Shown: positions 26,324 through 35,281 of the stretch, one piece after another
How the letters are laid out: the number at the start of each line of letters is the position of its first letter
Position numbering within the stretch: position 1 is the stretch's first letter
NCBI RefSeq assembly: GCF_026167665.1
Contig: NZ_CP098740.1
Span: 3,720,001 to 3,784,000, forward strand
Length of the DNA stretch: 64,000 bases
Source of the DNA: Streptomyces drozdowiczii
GTDB taxonomy: Bacteria; Actinomycetota; Actinomycetes; Streptomycetales; Streptomycetaceae
Direction: 5' to 3'
The notes under the pieces: model-generated
Told to the model about the DNA's origin: nothing
What the model saw: the letters and a program-made list of their open reading frames with translations, nothing else
The model's database searches: none
Program-made: the position numbers and the translations under genes

Positions 26324-28567
26324 TCAGGGGCCGTTCGTACCGCCGTCGTTCTGTCCGCGGCCGTGGCCGTTGTTCCCGCCGAGGACGTCCGGCGGGATGC
26401 TGATGCCGGGGAACGGGTTGTTGTCGCCGCCGGGCTTGTTGTCGCCCGGCTTCTTCTTGTCCCCGCCCTTGTTCTTGTCCTTGTCCTCCTTCTCCTTCGC
26501 CCGCGGTACGTCGACCGGGTTGAAGGAAGGGGTCTCGGACGGGCTGAGGGATCCGGTCATCGCCGTCTTCCAGATCGGACCGGGGAGGCAGCCACCGCAT
26601 ACGTCGTCGTAGTACTGGCCACCGATGGTGATGTTGCTCATCGGGACCTGCTTGGCGCCGTCGCTGCCGACCCACACCGCCGTGGACAGGTTCGGTGTGT
26701 AGCCGACGAACCAGGCGTTGATGCGCTCGTCGGTGGTACCCGTCTTGCCCGCGTTGTCCCGGTCGCTCAGACCGGCCTGCTGGCCGGTGCCGTCCGCGAC
26801 GACGCCCTTGAGCATCTGGTTGATGGTGTCGGCCGTGTGTTCGCTCATCGCACGGTCGCACTTCGACTTCGGTACGTCGATGGGTTTGCCGTCGGGCTTG
26901 GTGACCCCGAGGATCGCGACCGGCGAGCAGTACGTACCGCGGTTGGCGAAGGTCGCGTAGACCGAGGCCATCGCCAGCGGGGTCGATTCCTGACCGCCCA
27001 GTGTGGTGGAAGCCACCTGCTGCAGCGGCTTGTTGTTGCCGCGGATGTAGCCGACCTTCTCGGCCATCGACAGCGTCTCGCAGAGGCCGGCCTTCTGCTC
27101 GAGCTTCGCGAAGTAGGTGTTGATCGACTTGCCCAGGGCGCTGGTCATGTCGAACATGCCCTTCTCGGTCTCCAGCTCGTTCGACACCTCCCACGGCCGG
27201 GTGTCCGCAGGCTGGTTCTCGCAGGTGTGGAAGCTCTCACCGGGCAGCGTGATCTTGTGGTCCGTGGTGAAGCTCTGCGCCGGGCTGATGCCCTTCTCCA
27301 GCGCCGCCGCCGCGGTGATCGGCTTGAACGTCGACCCGACCTGGAAGCCGGCGTAGCTGCCGCCCATCGCGTGGTCGACGGAGAGGTTCAGCATGGTCTG
27401 GTGCTGGGAAGGGTCGAGACCGTACGGGCGCGACTGGGCCATCGCCAGGATCCGCCCGGTGCCCGGCTGGACCTGGACGACCGCGTCCGCGACCTTGTCG
27501 TCCTTGTTGACCCGCGAGACGGCGGCCTCGTTGGACGCGGCCTGCGACCTCGGGTCCAGGGTCGTCTTGATGGTCAGACCGCCGGTCGCCCAGAGCTTGG
27601 CGCGGTCCTTGGCGGTCTTGCCGAAGGCCGGGTCGCTCTTGACGATCTTCGAGACGTAGTCGCAGAAGAACCCGGCGCCGCTCACGGCGGTGATGCAGCC
27701 GTTCTGCGGTCGCTTGACCTTCAGCTTGATCGGCGTCTTCTTGGCCTTGTCCGCCTCTTCCTGCGAGACCTTGCCGATGTCCGCCATCCGCTGGAGCACG
27801 GTGTTGCGGCGCTTGGTCGCTTCCTCCGTGTCGTTGATGGGGTCGTAGCGGCTGGGCGACTGCACGATCCCGGCCAGCAGCGCCGCCTCCTCCAGCTTCA
27901 GGTCCTTCGCCGACTTGGAGAAGTAGCGCTGGGAAGCCGCCTCGACGCCGTATGCCTGCTGCCCGAAGAAGGTGATGTTGAGGTAGTTCTCCAGGATCTT
28001 CCGCTTGCCGAGCTCTTCCTCGACCTGGATCGCGTACTTCAGCTCCTGGACCTTGCGGCCCAGCGTCTGCTGGGTGGCCTCGGCGACCTTGGCCGGGTCG
28101 TCGCCGGCCTCCTCCACGAAGACGTTCTTCACGTACTGCTGGGTGAGGGTCGACGCGCCCTCCGCCGTACCGCCCGCCTGCACGTTGCGGTTCAGCGCGC
28201 GCAGGATGCCCTTGAGGTCGACCGCGCCGTGCTCGTAGAAGCGGGCGTCCTCGATCGCGATGATCGCGTTCTGCATGTACGGGGAGATGCTGGTGAGCGG
28301 CACCACCGTGCGGTCGCGCGAGTAGACCGTGGCGATCAGGCCGCCCTTGCTGTCGAGGATCTTGCTGCGCTGGCTCAGCGGCGGGGTCTTCAGGTTGGCC
28401 GGGATCTCGTCGAACCCGTCGACCGTCCCCTTGGCCGCGAGGCCCAGTGCTCCGGCCGCCGGCAGCGCGATGCCCGCCAGGACGACTCCGGAGAGTGCGG
28501 CGACACCGAGGAACTTGGCGGCCTGCTGGGTCGTGGTGAGACCCCCGCCCGAGCGCTTCTTTGGCAT
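26324..28567 (-). CDS. bifunctional penicillin-binding protein (class A)
   Basis: Membrane-anchored peptidoglycan synthase of 747 residues. After a transmembrane helix (about 20-45) comes a GT51 glycosyltransferase domain with EDARFYEHGAVD (near 103) and STLTQQYVKN (near 140). The transpeptidase domain has the SxxK active site GSTFKP (near 412), the SIN motif (near 487) and KTGTTDE (near 620). The tail is Lys/Asp/Gly-rich. It polymerises and cross-links peptidoglycan outside the membrane. Its position next to wblA matches the class A PBP in streptomycetes, as I recall. ATG 28567 begins MPKKRSGGG. Confidence 0.96.
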   Translation of the reverse strand: MPKKRSGGGLTTTQQAAKFLGVAALSGVVLAGIALPAAGALGLAAKGTVDGFDEIPANLKTPPLSQRSKILDSKGGLIATVYSRDRTVVPLTSISPYMQNAIIAIEDARFYEHGAVDLKGILRALNRNVQAGGTAEGASTLTQQYVKNVFVEEAGDDPAKVAEATQQTLGRKVQELKYAIQVEEELGKRKILENYLNITFFGQQAYGVEAASQRYFSKSAKDLKLEEAALLAGIVQSPSRYDPINDTEEATKRRNTVLQRMADIGKVSQEEADKAKKTPIKLKVKRPQNGCITAVSGAGFFCDYVSKIVKSDPAFGKTAKDRAKLWATGGLTIKTTLDPRSQAASNEAAVSRVNKDDKVADAVVQVQPGTGRILAMAQSRPYGLDPSQHQTMLNLSVDHAMGGSYAGFQVGSTFKPITAAAALEKGISPAQSFTTDHKITLPGESFHTCENQPADTRPWEVSNELETEKGMFDMTSALGKSINTYFAKLEQKAGLCETLSMAEKVGYIRGNNKPLQQVASTTLGGQESTPLAMASVYATFANRGTYCSPVAILGVTKPDGKPIDVPKSKCDRAMSEHTADTINQMLKGVVADGTGQQAGLSDRDNAGKTGTTDERINAWFVGYTPNLSTAVWVGSDGAKQVPMSNITIGGQYYDDVCGGCLPGPIWKTAMTGSLSPSETPSFNPVDVPRAKEKEDKDKNKGGDKKKPGDNKPGGDNNPFPGISIPPDVLGGNNGHGRGQNDGGTNGP

Positions 28568-29086
28568 GGGGGCAGCCTAATCCGTAGATATGAGTGATCC
28601 GTGGGACCGGGGGCCTCTCGGAGCGTTCGCGTACCGGACCGTGACATTCGGAACCGGCGTGGGTGCCGCGCCGCGGCCGCTGGACCTGGTGGCATGGTGA
28701 CGCGAGGGGGCTACGTTGCCATTCGCCGGACACACGGATATGCCTTGGCCTAAGCTGCTCTCAACTGTCACAGCAGTCCGGTTCCGTATCAACCCCCGTG
28801 CACGATCCGGCCACACACCCGGCGCTCCCGAATTCGCCCCGTGTGTCACCGAACGTCCGATGTGGTTCTGGCAGACTGTCCCGATTCTGGCGGGATAGTC
28901 CCGCATGTCCTCACCTCACTCCCCTGGGTGATCTGCCGTATACGCATAGTCCGTTCGGGCCATTCAAGATTGGGCCCGAAGGGGGTGTTGTGCTGTCGCC
29001 ACCTTCCGTAACGTCCTCAACTGGCAGCGGTGAATATGCCGCTGCCGCCGTGGGGGAGCCTCGATTCGGGAGAGGACGGCGCCGGG
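28568..29086. other. long leader and promoter region of wblA
   Basis: A 519-base gap between the divergent PBP and wblA genes. It has an 8-bp inverted repeat TTCGGGCC/GGCCCGAA (28954-28961 with 28973-28980) about 110 bases before the wblA start, and AT-richer stretches near 28735-28780 and 28935-28975. wblA probably has a long 5' untranslated region here. I see no other gene. Confidence 0.45.
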
Positions 29087-29440
29087 ATGGGCTGGGTAAC
29101 CGACTGGAGTGCGCAGGCAGCCTGCCGCACTACTGATCCGGATGAACTGTTCGTACAAGGGGCAGCGCAGAACAGGGCCAAGGCGGTGTGCACCGGATGC
29201 CCGGTGCGGACCGAATGCCTGGCCGACGCGCTGGACAACCGCGTCGAATTCGGCGTGTGGGGTGGGATGACCGAGCGGGAGCGCCGCGCGCTGCTGCGCA
29301 GACGGCCGACCGTGACGTCCTGGCGCCGGCTGCTGGAAACGGCCCGCAGCGAGTACGAGCGCGCCTCGGGCATCCTGCCCGTCGCGATCGGGCTGGAGGA
29401 CAGCGAAGAGCTGCACGAGACGTTCGCCGCCGTCGGCTAG
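29087..29440 (+). CDS. wblA: WhiB-like iron-sulfur regulator WblA
   Basis: WhiB-family [4Fe-4S] protein of 117 residues. The cluster ligands are Cys13, Cys35, Cys38 and Cys44 (C-x21-C-x2-C-x5-C), followed by the GVWGG turn (near 57) and a basic helical region RERRALLRRRPTVTSWRRLLE that binds DNA. The N-terminal MGWVTDWSAQAAC and the TVTSWRRLLETAR segment are specific to WblA, which in Streptomyces represses antibiotic production and promotes sporulation. ATG 29087 has GGGAGAGGA upstream; two earlier in-frame ATGs add poorly conserved residues. It lies between the PBP gene and two ArsA-like ATPases, the usual order. Confidence 0.95.
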   Translation: MGWVTDWSAQAACRTTDPDELFVQGAAQNRAKAVCTGCPVRTECLADALDNRVEFGVWGGMTERERRALLRRRPTVTSWRRLLETARSEYERASGILPVAIGLEDSEELHETFAAVG

Positions 29441-29476
29441 CCCCGGCGGTCCGTACGTTGTACGGCTTACGAGGGG

Positions 29477-30793
29477 CTAGGCGCCGCCGTCCGGTGCGGA
29501 ACCGGTCGCGAGGCGGTCCCCGATGGCGCGCAGGCCCGAGAGGTCATGGACGTCTCCGGGCAGCGCGGCCACGGCGGTCACGGCCACCTCGGGGTGCAGC
29601 GCGGTGAAGCGGTCGCGTGTGTCCTGTTCGCGCGCGACCACCTGCATCCGCTCGGCATGCAGACGGAGCAGGCCCGCGGTCAGTTCTTCGGTTGTGACGG
29701 CTGCCGTGCCGGGACTGGGATCGGATTCCGGGAGTGCGTGCCCGTCCGTGGGGGAGTCGGCGGGCTCACGAAGTCCAGCTTTCCCGGCTGCCTGATCCAC
29801 AATGCCGTCGGTTTCAAGATTTTCTGCTTCAAGTTTCTCCGCGCCGGCCAGCGCCTGCTCGGCGGAGAGCCGCGCCGCTCCGCTGCCGTGGACCCGGTTG
29901 AGCACCAGCCCCGCGAGCGGCATGTCCTCCGCGGCCAGGCGCTCCACGAAGTACGCCGCCTCGCGCAGGGCGTCCCGCTCCGGAGTAGCGACGACGAGAA
30001 AGGCCGTACCGGGTGCCTGGAGGAGTTTGTACGTGGCATCCGCGCGGGTACGGAAGCCGCCGAACATGGTGTCCATCGCGGCGACGAACGTCTGCACGTC
30101 ACGCAGGAACTGACCGCCCAGCAGCTTGCCCAGCGTCCCGGTCATCATCGACATGCCCACGTTGAGGAACTTCATCCCCGCGCGGCCGCCCATCTTCGCG
30201 GGCGCCATCAGCAGCTTGATGAACTTCCCGTCCAGGAACGACCCCAAACGCTTCGGGGCGTCCAGGAAGTCCAGCGCGGAACGCGACGGCGGCGTGTCCA
30301 CGACGATCAGGTCCCACTCGTCCCGCGCCCGGAGCTGCCCCAGCTTCTCCATCGCCATGTACTCCTGCGTGCCCGCGAAGCCGGCGGACAGGGACTGGTA
30401 GAAGGGGTTCTCCAGGATCGCGCGGGCCCGTTCGCCGTCCGCGTGCGCCTCGACGATCTCGTCGAAGGTCCGCTTCATGTCGAGCATCATGGCGTGCAGC
30501 TCCCCGGAGCCATCGATGCCCTTCACCCGGCGCGGGACGTTGTCCAGCGAGTCGATGCCCATGGACTGGGCGAGCCGGCGGGCCGGGTCGATGGTCAGGA
30601 CGACGACCTTGCGCCCGCGCTCCGCCGCCCGCACCCCGAGCGCCGCGGCGGTGGTCGTCTTGCCGACGCCCCCGGAACCGCAGCAGACGATGATCCGGAT
30701 GCCCGGATCGTCGATCAGGGCGTCGGTGTCCAGAACCCGTACGGCTTCCGCGCGTGCACCGCCGTCCGCCCCCGCCTTCGTGCGCGCTGTCAT
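29477..30793 (-). CDS. ArsA/Get3-like ATPase (second of pair)
   Basis: P-loop ATPase of 438 residues. It has the deviant Walker A motif CCGSGGVGKTTTAAALG (about 37-53), switch I with TIDPARRLAQ, and switch II WDLIVVDTPPSRSALDFLDAP. The C-terminal third includes a variable Glu/Ala-rich segment. Members are called anion-transporting ATPases, but actinobacterial pairs lack an arsenite efflux gene, as here, and may act more like Get3 chaperones. Coupled by ATGA to the preceding gene of the same family. Confidence 0.9.
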   Translation of the reverse strand: MTARTKAGADGGARAEAVRVLDTDALIDDPGIRIIVCCGSGGVGKTTTAAALGVRAAERGRKVVVLTIDPARRLAQSMGIDSLDNVPRRVKGIDGSGELHAMMLDMKRTFDEIVEAHADGERARAILENPFYQSLSAGFAGTQEYMAMEKLGQLRARDEWDLIVVDTPPSRSALDFLDAPKRLGSFLDGKFIKLLMAPAKMGGRAGMKFLNVGMSMMTGTLGKLLGGQFLRDVQTFVAAMDTMFGGFRTRADATYKLLQAPGTAFLVVATPERDALREAAYFVERLAAEDMPLAGLVLNRVHGSGAARLSAEQALAGAEKLEAENLETDGIVDQAAGKAGLREPADSPTDGHALPESDPSPGTAAVTTEELTAGLLRLHAERMQVVAREQDTRDRFTALHPEVAVTAVAALPGDVHDLSGLRAIGDRLATGSAPDGGA

Positions 30794-31779
30794 GAACCCG
30801 CCCCTCGTCCGGCTCCCGCTTGCCCCGCACCCTGTTCCCGGAGCGCGGCCGCCAGGTGGTCGAGCCCGGCCCGGTCCACCCCCTCGCCGATCAGCGGCAG
30901 CTCGTACCCCGGCAGACCGAGCCCGGCCAGCACGGTGCGCTGCTCACGCTCCAGCGCGACCCGCTGGGTGTGCTCGGCGGCCTGCTCGACCAGCGGGCGT
31001 ACGAGCCCCGCCGCGCCGGTCACGCCCGCCCGCGTCAGCGTCTTGGCGATCTCCTTGCGCCGTCCGCCCACCGCGGCGCGCAGCGCGTCCCCGTCCAGCA
31101 GCTGCGGGCGCACCATGTTCACGATGACCCGGCCCACCGGCAGCTCGGCGGCGCGCAGTTCCGCGATGCCGTCCGCGGTCTCCTGGATCGGCATCTCCTC
31201 CAGCAGCGTCACCAGGTGCACCGCGGTCTCCGGGGACTTCAGCACCCGCATCACGGCCTGCGCCTGATTGTGTATCGGGCCGATCCGGGCGAGCCCGGCC
31301 ACCTCGTCGTTCACGTTGAGGAAGCGGGTGATGCGGCCGGTCGGCGGGGCGTCCATGATCACGTAGTCGTAGACGAACCGGTTCTGCCGGTCCTTGCGGC
31401 GGACCGCCTCGCACGCCTTGCCCGTCAGCAGGACGTCCCGCACCCCGGGCGCGATGGTGGTGGCGAAGTCGATCGCTCCGAGCTTCTTGAGCGCCCGGCC
31501 CGCGCTGCCGAGCTTGTAGAACATCTGGAGGTAGTCGAGGAGCGCCAGCTCCGCGTCGATCGCGAGCGCGTAGACCTCGCCGCCGCCCGGGGCGACGGCG
31601 ATCCTGCGCTCCTCGTAGGGGAGGGAATCCGCCTCGAAGAGCTGGGCGATGCCCTGTCTGCCCTCGACCTCCACGAGGAGGGTGCGCCTGCCCTCGGCCG
31701 CGAGGGCGAGCGCGAGGGCGGCGGCGACCGTGGTCTTACCGGTACCGCCCTTGCCGCTGACGACCTGGAACCTGCTCAC
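30790..31779 (-). CDS. ArsA/Get3-like ATPase (first of pair)
   Basis: P-loop ATPase of 329 residues from GTG 31779. It has VSGKGGTGKTTVAAALALALA (about 6-26) and switch II YDYVIMDAPPTGRITRFLN. Both key Lys of the deviant Walker A are present. It probably forms a heterodimer with the overlapping gene downstream. The GTG start at 31779 has a TAGGCT hexamer seven bases upstream and no ribosome site, so the message may be leaderless; an alternative GTG lies at 31803. Confidence 0.9.
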   Translation of the reverse strand: MSRFQVVSGKGGTGKTTVAAALALALAAEGRRTLLVEVEGRQGIAQLFEADSLPYEERRIAVAPGGGEVYALAIDAELALLDYLQMFYKLGSAGRALKKLGAIDFATTIAPGVRDVLLTGKACEAVRRKDRQNRFVYDYVIMDAPPTGRITRFLNVNDEVAGLARIGPIHNQAQAVMRVLKSPETAVHLVTLLEEMPIQETADGIAELRAAELPVGRVIVNMVRPQLLDGDALRAAVGGRRKEIAKTLTRAGVTGAAGLVRPLVEQAAEHTQRVALEREQRTVLAGLGLPGYELPLIGEGVDRAGLDHLAAALREQGAGQAGAGRGAGS

Positions 31780-31861
31780 GTATTCGAGCCTAACCAGTCG
31801 CACCGCAGGCTACGCACGAGGCTGCGCGTGCCCCGGATTGCGCAGGCATTACAGTCGGGCC

Positions 31862-32020
31862 ATGACCAAGTGGGAATACGCGACCGTGCCCCTTCTCGTG
31901 CACGCGACCAAGCAGATTCTGGACACCTGGGGCGAGGACGGCTGGGAGCTGGTCCAGGTCGTTCCCGGCCCGAACAACCCCGAGCAGCTCGTGGCGTACC
32001 TGAAGCGGGAGAAGCAGTAG
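31862..32020 (+). CDS. DUF4177 small protein
   Basis: A 52-residue protein, MTKWEYATVPLLVHATK at the N-terminus, with GWELVQVVPGPNNPEQLVAYLKR at the end in the DUF4177 pattern. Function unknown. TACAGT at 31850-31855 lies six bases before the ATG and there is no ribosome site, so the transcript may begin at the start codon. The stop overlaps the RidA-type start by one base (TAGTG). Confidence 0.88.
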   Translation: MTKWEYATVPLLVHATKQILDTWGEDGWELVQVVPGPNNPEQLVAYLKREKQ

Positions 32021-32490
32021 TGGCGGGCACCGTCGAGGCGAAGCTCGCCGAGCTCGGTCTGCCGCTGCCGGCCGTCGTGCCGCCGCTGGCCTCGTACCAG
32101 CCGGCCGTGCAGTCCGGGGTGTACGTGTACACCTCCGGTCAGCTGCCCATGGTCGACGGCAAGCTGGCCGTGACCGGCAAGGTCGGCGCCGAGGTCACGC
32201 CCGACGAGGCCAAGGAACTCGCGAAGACCTGCGCGCTGAACGCCCTCGCCGCCGTGAAGTCGGTCGCGGGCGACCTGGACCGGATCGCGCGGGTCGTGAA
32301 GGTCGTCGGCTTCGTCGCCTCGGCCACCGACTTCACCGGCCAGCCCAGTGTGATCAACGGTGCGAGCGAGCTGCTGGGCGAGGTCCTCGGGGACAAGGGT
32401 GTGCACGCACGCAGCGCCGTGGGCGTCGCCGTGCTGCCGCTGGACGCGCCGGTCGAGGTCGAGATCCAGGTCGAGCTGACCGGGGCCTGA
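32020..32490 (+). CDS. RidA/YjgF-family protein
   Basis: Trimeric enamine/imine deaminase-like protein of 156 residues. The family features are SGVYVYTSGQLPMVDG (near 32), a central GDLDRIARVVKVVGFV and the C-terminal GVHARSAVGVAVLPLDAPVEVEIQVE, in which the Arg of HARSAVGV corresponds to the key ligand-binding Arg. It is the actinobacterial variant with a longer N-terminus. GTG 32020 overlaps the preceding stop. Confidence 0.92.
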   Translation: MAGTVEAKLAELGLPLPAVVPPLASYQPAVQSGVYVYTSGQLPMVDGKLAVTGKVGAEVTPDEAKELAKTCALNALAAVKSVAGDLDRIARVVKVVGFVASATDFTGQPSVINGASELLGEVLGDKGVHARSAVGVAVLPLDAPVEVEIQVELTGA

Positions 32491-32510
32491 TCCGTACCGT
32501 CTCCGCCTCT

Positions 32511-32543
32511 GATCCCGTCCGGCCGTGAGGACCGGGCGGGATC
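32511..32543 (+). terminator. hairpin after the RidA gene
   Basis: A 12-bp stem with one mismatch (32511-32522 with 32532-32543) is followed by TTGTGTGT, close to an intrinsic terminator with a weak T-tract. Confidence 0.65.
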
Positions 32544-32614
32544 TTGTGTGTACGCGCCATGTACGGATCCGGGGACCTCTCGAACATCGACGCGGTTCCG
32601 GATAGCCTCCGGCC

Positions 32615-33544
32615 ATGTCCAATGGTCAGTGGTACCCCCCGGAATGGCCCGGCCGGATCAGGGCCCTCGCCGCAGGCGAGCTGACGGCCGCCGAGCCCCG
32701 GCGGGCCGCCACCGTGATGCTGCTCCGGGACGACGCCACCGGCGCCGGGGGCGCACCCGCCGTCCACATGCTGCGCCGGCGCACCTCGATGGCCTTCGCC
32801 GGAGGGGCGTACGCCTATCCGGGTGGCGGCGTCGACCCGCGCGACGACGACCGGCTCGTCCGCTGGGCCGGGCCCGCGCTGGAGACCTGGGCGCACCGGC
32901 TGGGCGTCGGCGCACCGGCGGAGGCGCAGGCCATTGTCTGCGCGGCGGTCCGCGAGACGTACGAGGAGGCCGGGGTCCTGCTGGCCGGTCCGACGCCGGA
33001 GACCGTCGTCACCGACACCACCGGCGACGACTGGGAGGCCGACCGCGCGGCGCTGGTGGCGAGAGAGCTGTCGTTCGCCGAGTTTCTGGAGCGGCGCGGG
33101 CTGGTCCTGCGCTCGGACCTGCTCGGCGCGTGGGCGCGCTGGATCACGCCGGAGTTCGAGCCGCGCCGCTACGACACCTGGTTCTTCGTCGCCGCGCTCC
33201 CCGAGGGCCAGCGCACCCGGAACGCCTCGACGGAGGCCGACCGCACGGTGTGGATCACCCCGGGCGAAGCGGCCGACGGATACGACCGGGGCGAGCTGCT
33301 GATGATGCCGCCGACCGTGGCGACGCTGCGGACACTGCGGCCGTACGCCACCGCCGCGCAGGCGCTTGATGCGGCGTCGGGCCAGGACCTCACCCCCGTA
33401 CTCGCGCGGGCCCTTATGGACGGTGACGAGCTGGTGCTGAGCTGGCCGGGGCATGAGGAATTCACCAAGCGCGTTTCCACCGTCGGTGCGGACGAAACGC
33501 ACGGCGGGGCGAAAAAGGGCGACACGGAAGGCGGTGCGGCATGA
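32615..33544 (+). CDS. NUDIX hydrolase
   Basis: Soluble hydrolase of 309 residues. A Nudix box occurs as AAVRETYEEAGVLL (near 110), preceded by AYPGGGVDP. The first Gly/Glu of the consensus box is offset by an insertion, as in the large NUDT19-like subfamily, which often hydrolyses CoA esters. ATG 32615 is coupled downstream by an ATGA overlap to a metallo-beta-lactamase-fold gene, so both are likely used together. Confidence 0.88.
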   Translation: MSNGQWYPPEWPGRIRALAAGELTAAEPRRAATVMLLRDDATGAGGAPAVHMLRRRTSMAFAGGAYAYPGGGVDPRDDDRLVRWAGPALETWAHRLGVGAPAEAQAIVCAAVRETYEEAGVLLAGPTPETVVTDTTGDDWEADRAALVARELSFAEFLERRGLVLRSDLLGAWARWITPEFEPRRYDTWFFVAALPEGQRTRNASTEADRTVWITPGEAADGYDRGELLMMPPTVATLRTLRPYATAAQALDAASGQDLTPVLARALMDGDELVLSWPGHEEFTKRVSTVGADETHGGAKKGDTEGGAA

Positions 33545-34371
33545 GTGACGCGGCGGCGCTGCCCGGACAGCCGCGCGGCGCGGTGCTGTCCGGTCCCGCC
33601 ACGGCCCGGACGGTCAACGTCCTGGCGCCCAACCCCTCGGCGATGACGCTGGACGGGACCAACACATGGATCGTCGCCGAGCCCGACTCCGACCTGGCGG
33701 TGGTCATCGACCCCGGCCCGCTGGACGACGTCCATCTGCGGGCCGTCATCGACACCGCCGAGCGGGCGGGCCGCCGGGTCGCGCTGACGCTCCTCACCCA
33801 CGGCCACCCCGACCACGCGGAGGGCGCGGCGCGGTTCGCGGAGCTGACCCGGACCAAGGTGCGCGCGCTCGACCCGGAGCTGCGGCTCGGCGACGAGGGC
33901 CTGGGCACGGGCGACGTGATCACGACCGGTGGCCTCGAGATGTACGTGGTGCCGACGCCGGGCCACACGGCGGACTCGCTGTCGTTCCACCTGCCGGCCG
34001 ATCAGGCGGTGCTGACCGGGGACACGATCCTCGGGCGCGGGACGACGCTGGTGGCGCACCCGGACGGGCGGCTTGGGGACTATCTGGACTCGCTGCGGCG
34101 GCTGCGCTCGCTGACGGTGGACGACGGGGTCCACACGGTGCTGCCCGGGCACGGACCCGTGCTGGACGACGCGCAGGGGGCGGTCGAGTTCTATCTCGCC
34201 CACCGCGCGCACCGGCTGGCCCAGGTGGAGACCGCGGTGGAGTCGGGCTACCGGACCTCGTCCGAGGTGGTGGCCCACGTCTACGCGGATGTGGACCGTT
34301 CGCTGTGGCCGGCCGCGGAGCTGTCGGTACGGGCGCAGCTGGACTACCTGGCCGAGCACGGGCTGATCTGA
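33541..34371 (+). CDS. metallo-beta-lactamase-fold hydrolase
   Basis: 276 residues. The metal motif LTHGHPDHAEGA lies near 85, PTPGHTADSLSF near 140, LTGDTILGRGTT near 160 and LPGHGPVLDDA near 202. This is the glyoxalase II / LACTB2-like branch. LACTB2-like proteins can be esterases or endoribonucleases; the residue pattern cannot decide. ATGA overlap with the NUDIX gene shows coupling. Confidence 0.92.
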   Translation: MSDAAALPGQPRGAVLSGPATARTVNVLAPNPSAMTLDGTNTWIVAEPDSDLAVVIDPGPLDDVHLRAVIDTAERAGRRVALTLLTHGHPDHAEGAARFAELTRTKVRALDPELRLGDEGLGTGDVITTGGLEMYVVPTPGHTADSLSFHLPADQAVLTGDTILGRGTTLVAHPDGRLGDYLDSLRRLRSLTVDDGVHTVLPGHGPVLDDAQGAVEFYLAHRAHRLAQVETAVESGYRTSSEVVAHVYADVDRSLWPAAELSVRAQLDYLAEHGLI

Positions 34372-34380
34372 CATGCGTGC

Positions 34381-34414
34381 GTGAGGGCCCCGCCGACACC
34401 GGCGGGGCCCTCAC
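34381..34414. terminator. perfect 15-bp bidirectional hairpin
   Basis: 34381-34395 pairs perfectly with 34400-34414 around ACAC, between the convergent MBL and crp genes. Confidence 0.9.
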
Positions 34415-34423
34415 GACGACGGG

Positions 34424-35098
34424 TCAGCGCGACCGCTTGGCCAGCCGCTCCACGTCGAGCAGGATCACCGCGCGTGCTTCGAGGCGCAGCCAGCCGCGGC
34501 CGGCGAAGTCGGCGAGGGCCTTGTTGACCGTCTCGCGTGAGGCGCCGACCAGCTGGGCCAGCTCCTCCTGCGTCAGGTCGTGCACCACATGGATGCCTTC
34601 CTCGGACTGGACGCCGAAGCGGCGCGACAGGTCCAGGAGGGCGCGGGCCACACGGCCGGGCACATCGGAGAAGACCAGGTCGGACATCTGGTCGTTGGTC
34701 TTGCGCAGGCGCCGGGCGACGGCGCGCAGGAGGGCGGTGGCCACCTCGGGGCGCGCGTTGAGCCAGGGCTGGAGGTCGCCGTGGCCGAGGCCGAGGAGCT
34801 TGACCTCGGTCAGTGCGGTGGCGGTGGCGGTGCGGGGGCCCGGGTCGAAGAGCGACAGCTCACCGATCAGCTCGCCGGGGCCGAGGACCGCCAGCATGTT
34901 CTCGCGACCGTCGGGGGAGGTGCGGTGGAGCTTCACCTTGCCCTCGGTGACCACGTAGAGGCGGTCACCCGGGTCACCCTCGTGGAACAGCGCGTCACCG
35001 CGCGCGAGGGTCACCTCACTCATCGAGGCGCGGAGCTCCGCGGCCTGCTCGTCATCGAGCGCCGCGAAAAGCGGGGCGCGCCGCAGAACGTCGTCCAC
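34424..35098 (-). CDS. crp: cAMP-receptor-type regulator Crp
   Basis: CRP/FNR regulator of 224 residues. The cyclic-nucleotide domain (about 5-120) contains GDALFHEGDPGDRLYVV and PGELIGELSLFDPGPRTATATA, the phosphate-binding cassette with Gly-Glu-Leu-Ser and Arg-Thr-Ala. The C-terminal winged helix (about 145-220) has DLTQEELAQLVGASRETVNKAL. No Cys-based FNR cluster. This is the single Crp of streptomycetes that affects germination, development and antibiotic synthesis. Its 180-base upstream region separates it from nth. Confidence 0.95.
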   Translation of the reverse strand: MDDVLRRAPLFAALDDEQAAELRASMSEVTLARGDALFHEGDPGDRLYVVTEGKVKLHRTSPDGRENMLAVLGPGELIGELSLFDPGPRTATATALTEVKLLGLGHGDLQPWLNARPEVATALLRAVARRLRKTNDQMSDLVFSDVPGRVARALLDLSRRFGVQSEEGIHVVHDLTQEELAQLVGASRETVNKALADFAGRGWLRLEARAVILLDVERLAKRSR

Positions 35099-35281
35099 GA
35101 GTTCTCTCCTTGTCGGCCTGTTCAGGGAACCGTGGTCCCCATCATGCCGGACGGTAAAACAGTGCGATCAATCACAAACCAGTTTGACGCACGCGCGTGC
35201 CGAGGGGTACGGCAGGGGGCCGATTGGGGCGGATCACTCGTGACCGGGGCGGATGTCAGTGCCGGGCTCTAGGCTGGCCGA

